Assembly: GCA_003577105.1 (NCBI GenBank)
Contig: QEUQ01000007.1
Location: 1 to 58,661 of the forward strand
Source: Acidobacteriota bacterium
GTDB taxonomy: Bacteria > Actinomycetota > Acidimicrobiia > ATN3
Direction of reading: 5' to 3'
DNA: 58,661 nucleotides
Shown: positions 56,973-58,661 of the stretch, one piece after another
Layout of the letters: each line of letters starts with the position of its first letter
How positions within the stretch are numbered: the first letter of the stretch is position 1
Program-made: the position numbers and the translations under genes
Notes under the pieces: generated by a model
What the model was told of the DNA's origin: nothing
What the model saw: only the letters and a program-made list of their open reading frames with translations
The model's database searches: none

Positions 56973-58115
56973 TCAGTCGGGCGGGTGAACCGGGCCCGGG
57001 TTCTTTGCCGGGCGCTCCGCCCATTCGGTCATTCGGCGGACGCTTCGCTTCGTTCTGATGGCGGGCGGGAGAATCGGCATCGCTCGGTCGCTCGACCATG
57101 GCGCCCATGGCGCAACCAGCAAACCGGCGAGGGCTATCAGCACGACGTCATAGTTGACACGCCAGCCCGCGAAGTCGCGCCAGGCCTGGTCGCGATCTGA
57201 CTTGAGCGCCACTCCGGCTTCCTCAAGCTCGTCACACGCGTCGTCGAACTCCTCCCGCGTGATGCTGATCGGATCCCTCGGGTCGGGGTCTGGGTCATAA
57301 GGGATCCCAAAGACGGATGCGATCCGGCGGAGGGATGTGAAGCCGGCGCGGATACAGATCTCAGCGGCTGCATCCCGCTCGCCCTCAACAACGGAGGAGC
57401 GTAACGATGCCGCGTCGAGCACTGCTCCGGCCGCAGTGATCCACGACCGGTTTGGATCGGGGGATCTGAAGAGGGGAAGGACCGCGAATGTCGTGTGCGA
57501 CTCCTCGAGTCCGGCAAACAACTCCTCCCACTCCTGAAAGGTGGTGCGCAGCTCATCCCAATGACCGATGACGTAGAAGCGAGCGAGCATCTCGACCCCG
57601 CGCGGAGGGCTACCCGCCCGAACGGCAATGGTTGCCACAGCGCGTTCCCTCTCTGAAAAGGTCGAGTAGAGAATCGGCAGGTAGGCGATCAACAGAGCCA
57701 CGATGCCCATGCCGATTCCGGCTTGGCTGAATGAGAGGAGGGTCGAGATTCGATTGTTCGGCGCGGCATAACCAAGCGTGAAGAGAGAGGACCCCGACTG
57801 CCTCACGGCACTTGAGGCGGTTCCCATTTCGATCGACCAGTAGATCAGGGAGTAGCCGGCGAGGATAAGGATGATCCACACGACGGCCAGTCCGAGCACG
57901 ATTGTCGGGCCAAGGGCGGCCAACGCACGATCCTTGTCAGCAAAGGTGCGCGACGCCTTGGCCCTCCACAGAAAGAGGTACCGCACGATCACTGCTGCGA
58001 TACGGGTGAGGACGACCGGCACTGCTCGTGGCAGCACGAGGGTACGTATCGCCGACCGGAGGGTGAGGGCCACGATGATGGCCCCAGCGGCTGCTGACAA
58101 GATGCGTAGTGCCAT
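56973..58115 (-). CDS. Membrane protein with ion-channel-like pore segment
   Basis: A 380-residue protein of uncertain role. The start is ATG 58115, 6 nt after AGGAA; a GTG 6 nt upstream is possible. The N-terminal half has three or four membrane helices (about 5-20, 72-95 and 128-150). Between two of them lies SSLFTLGYAAPNN, which resembles the pore loop of two-helix K+ channels (T-x-G-Y) but has Ala instead of the second Gly (GYA for GYG). The rest (about 160-320) is soluble, with a DEL-rich helical region, and a further helix lies near 325-345. It may be a channel that has lost normal selectivity or a mechanosensitive type. It is on the minus strand after the toxin gene. Confidence 0.6.
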   Translation of the reverse strand: MALRILSAAAGAIIVALTLRSAIRTLVLPRAVPVVLTRIAAVIVRYLFLWRAKASRTFADKDRALAALGPTIVLGLAVVWIILILAGYSLIYWSIEMGTASSAVRQSGSSLFTLGYAAPNNRISTLLSFSQAGIGMGIVALLIAYLPILYSTFSERERAVATIAVRAGSPPRGVEMLARFYVIGHWDELRTTFQEWEELFAGLEESHTTFAVLPLFRSPDPNRSWITAAGAVLDAASLRSSVVEGERDAAAEICIRAGFTSLRRIASVFGIPYDPDPDPRDPISITREEFDDACDELEEAGVALKSDRDQAWRDFAGWRVNYDVVLIALAGLLVAPWAPWSSDRAMPILPPAIRTKRSVRRMTEWAERPAKNPGPVHPPD

Positions 58116-58160
58116 GGTCACTTCCTGATCCGCTCCCTCTCGATGTGCATCAAATTGATA

Positions 58161-58445
58161 TCACTCGAATGGATCGAAGATGTCCCGCATCGGCCGCGAC
58201 GAGAGGGCTTGGTTCCGTATCCGAAGCAGTTCGGGGCCAGCTACATATAACCTGCCCCGCTTTTCGCCGTGTGCTATTAGCAGGCCCGACTCGACCATTC
58301 GTTGGAGGTCGCGAGTCGCGCCCTGCTCGCTGATCTCTCCGGCTAGTGCTGCGAGATAGGAGTTCCGCGAACTCGACTCCGTAGTACCTCGGCGATGCCG
58401 GATCGCGCGGGCGCATACTGGACATACAGCCACTGGCGAGTTCAC
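58161..58445 (-). pseudogene. Remnant of the C-terminal region of a Fic protein
   Basis: A 94-codon open stretch on the minus strand that encodes only the winged-helix end of Fic-type proteins: SYLAALAGEISEQGATRDLQ, ESGLLIAHGEKRGRLYVAGPELL. The FIC core with HPFxxGNGR should lie upstream (beyond 58445) but is not there; the DNA up to the window edge is more AT-rich and open in no frame with such a motif. The first 18 residues do not look like the Fic family and include a CPVC pair, suggesting a fused or random start. It is best read as a truncated gene, though an independent small DNA-binding protein is not excluded. Confidence 0.55.
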
Positions 58446-58661
58446 AGATTGCAGCCATTGGCACGCATCTTGTCCAGTTTAGGTGATTCACAGCATTGGT
58501 ACCATTTCTCTTATATAGGGTGCTTAATGTTCTAAGTTAGTTATGACCCAAAGATTACTGTAGTTCGCCAGACAAACTCGCAGGTGGGCCTGGTCGGTCT
58601 CAAGTATTTCCTCAGCGCTAGTAACCGATTTGGCGACGTAAGTCTGGACACAAATCGGCGC
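58446..58661. other. AT-richer end of the window, no gene
   Basis: The last 216 nt have visibly more A and T than the rest. I see no coding stretch. CCGATTT and AAATCGG form 7-nt inverted arms near 58625-58658. The change in composition beside a broken Fic gene fits the edge of an acquired segment. Confidence 0.4.

Overview
The window looks like chromosomal DNA of a high-GC Actinomycetota. GTG and TTG starts are common, purine synthesis uses the three-part PurS/PurQ/PurL enzyme with an Fe-S type PurF, there is a BldC-type regulator, and a VPYTG-type wall-sorting signal appears without lipopolysaccharide genes. A Thermoleophilia-like lineage would fit, but the window has no rRNA or other decisive marker. 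I see no tRNA, rRNA, CRISPR array or intact insertion sequence.

Region 1 (39-23049) is an exopolysaccharide or capsule locus built from alternating blocks on both strands. It encodes a secreted NodB-type deacetylase, WecB, a sugar-nucleotide SDR, two SAM methyltransferases, glycosyltransferases of GT4 and GT2 type, a heparinase II/III-like lyase, a polyprenyl-phosphate sugar transferase (WcaJ/WbaP type), a two-domain dehydrogenase, a Wzy-like polymerase and a very large secreted repeat protein with a clear terminator. Two closely related GT4 genes with the same unexplained N-terminal module flank the initiating sugar transferase. No flippase is recognisable.

Region 2 (23408-40080) holds purine synthesis as two operons, purA-purD-purB-purC and purS-purQ-purL-purF-purM, nearly all joined by 4-nt start/stop overlaps. 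Between them sit a Wzz/BY-kinase chain-length regulator with its own promoter inside the end of purC, a cysteine-rich coiled-coil protein with a structured leader, a VPYTG surface protein and a DUF4012 membrane protein. Surface-polysaccharide export genes are thus embedded in housekeeping metabolism.

Region 3 (40206-49414) is a co-directional signalling cassette running on from purM: a GAF histidine kinase, a stand-alone receiver, a membrane GAF/PAS histidine kinase of the NarX/DegS type, a receiver-GGDEF-HD-GYP protein with both c-di-GMP synthesis and hydrolysis signatures, a helical-repeat protein, and an unrecognised partner. A link from this cassette to polysaccharide output is plausible but not shown.

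Region 4 (49411-54704) carries a ParA-type ATPase with a zinc-ribbon partner and no ParB, a BldC regulator, an amidase coupled to an E2-like acyltransferase that lacks the catalytic histidine, a membrane protein with a minisatellite-coded tail, and a DUF3237 protein.

Region 5 (54882 to the end) looks accessory: a DUF4143-type ATPase whose start lies inside a 37-bp interrupted palindrome, a Phd/PIN toxin-antitoxin pair, a membrane protein with a channel-like pore motif, a remnant of a Fic protein, and a more AT-rich end. The most promising undescribed items are the Cys-rich protein with its structured leader, the shared module of the paired glycosyltransferases, and the c-di-GMP/helical-repeat cassette.
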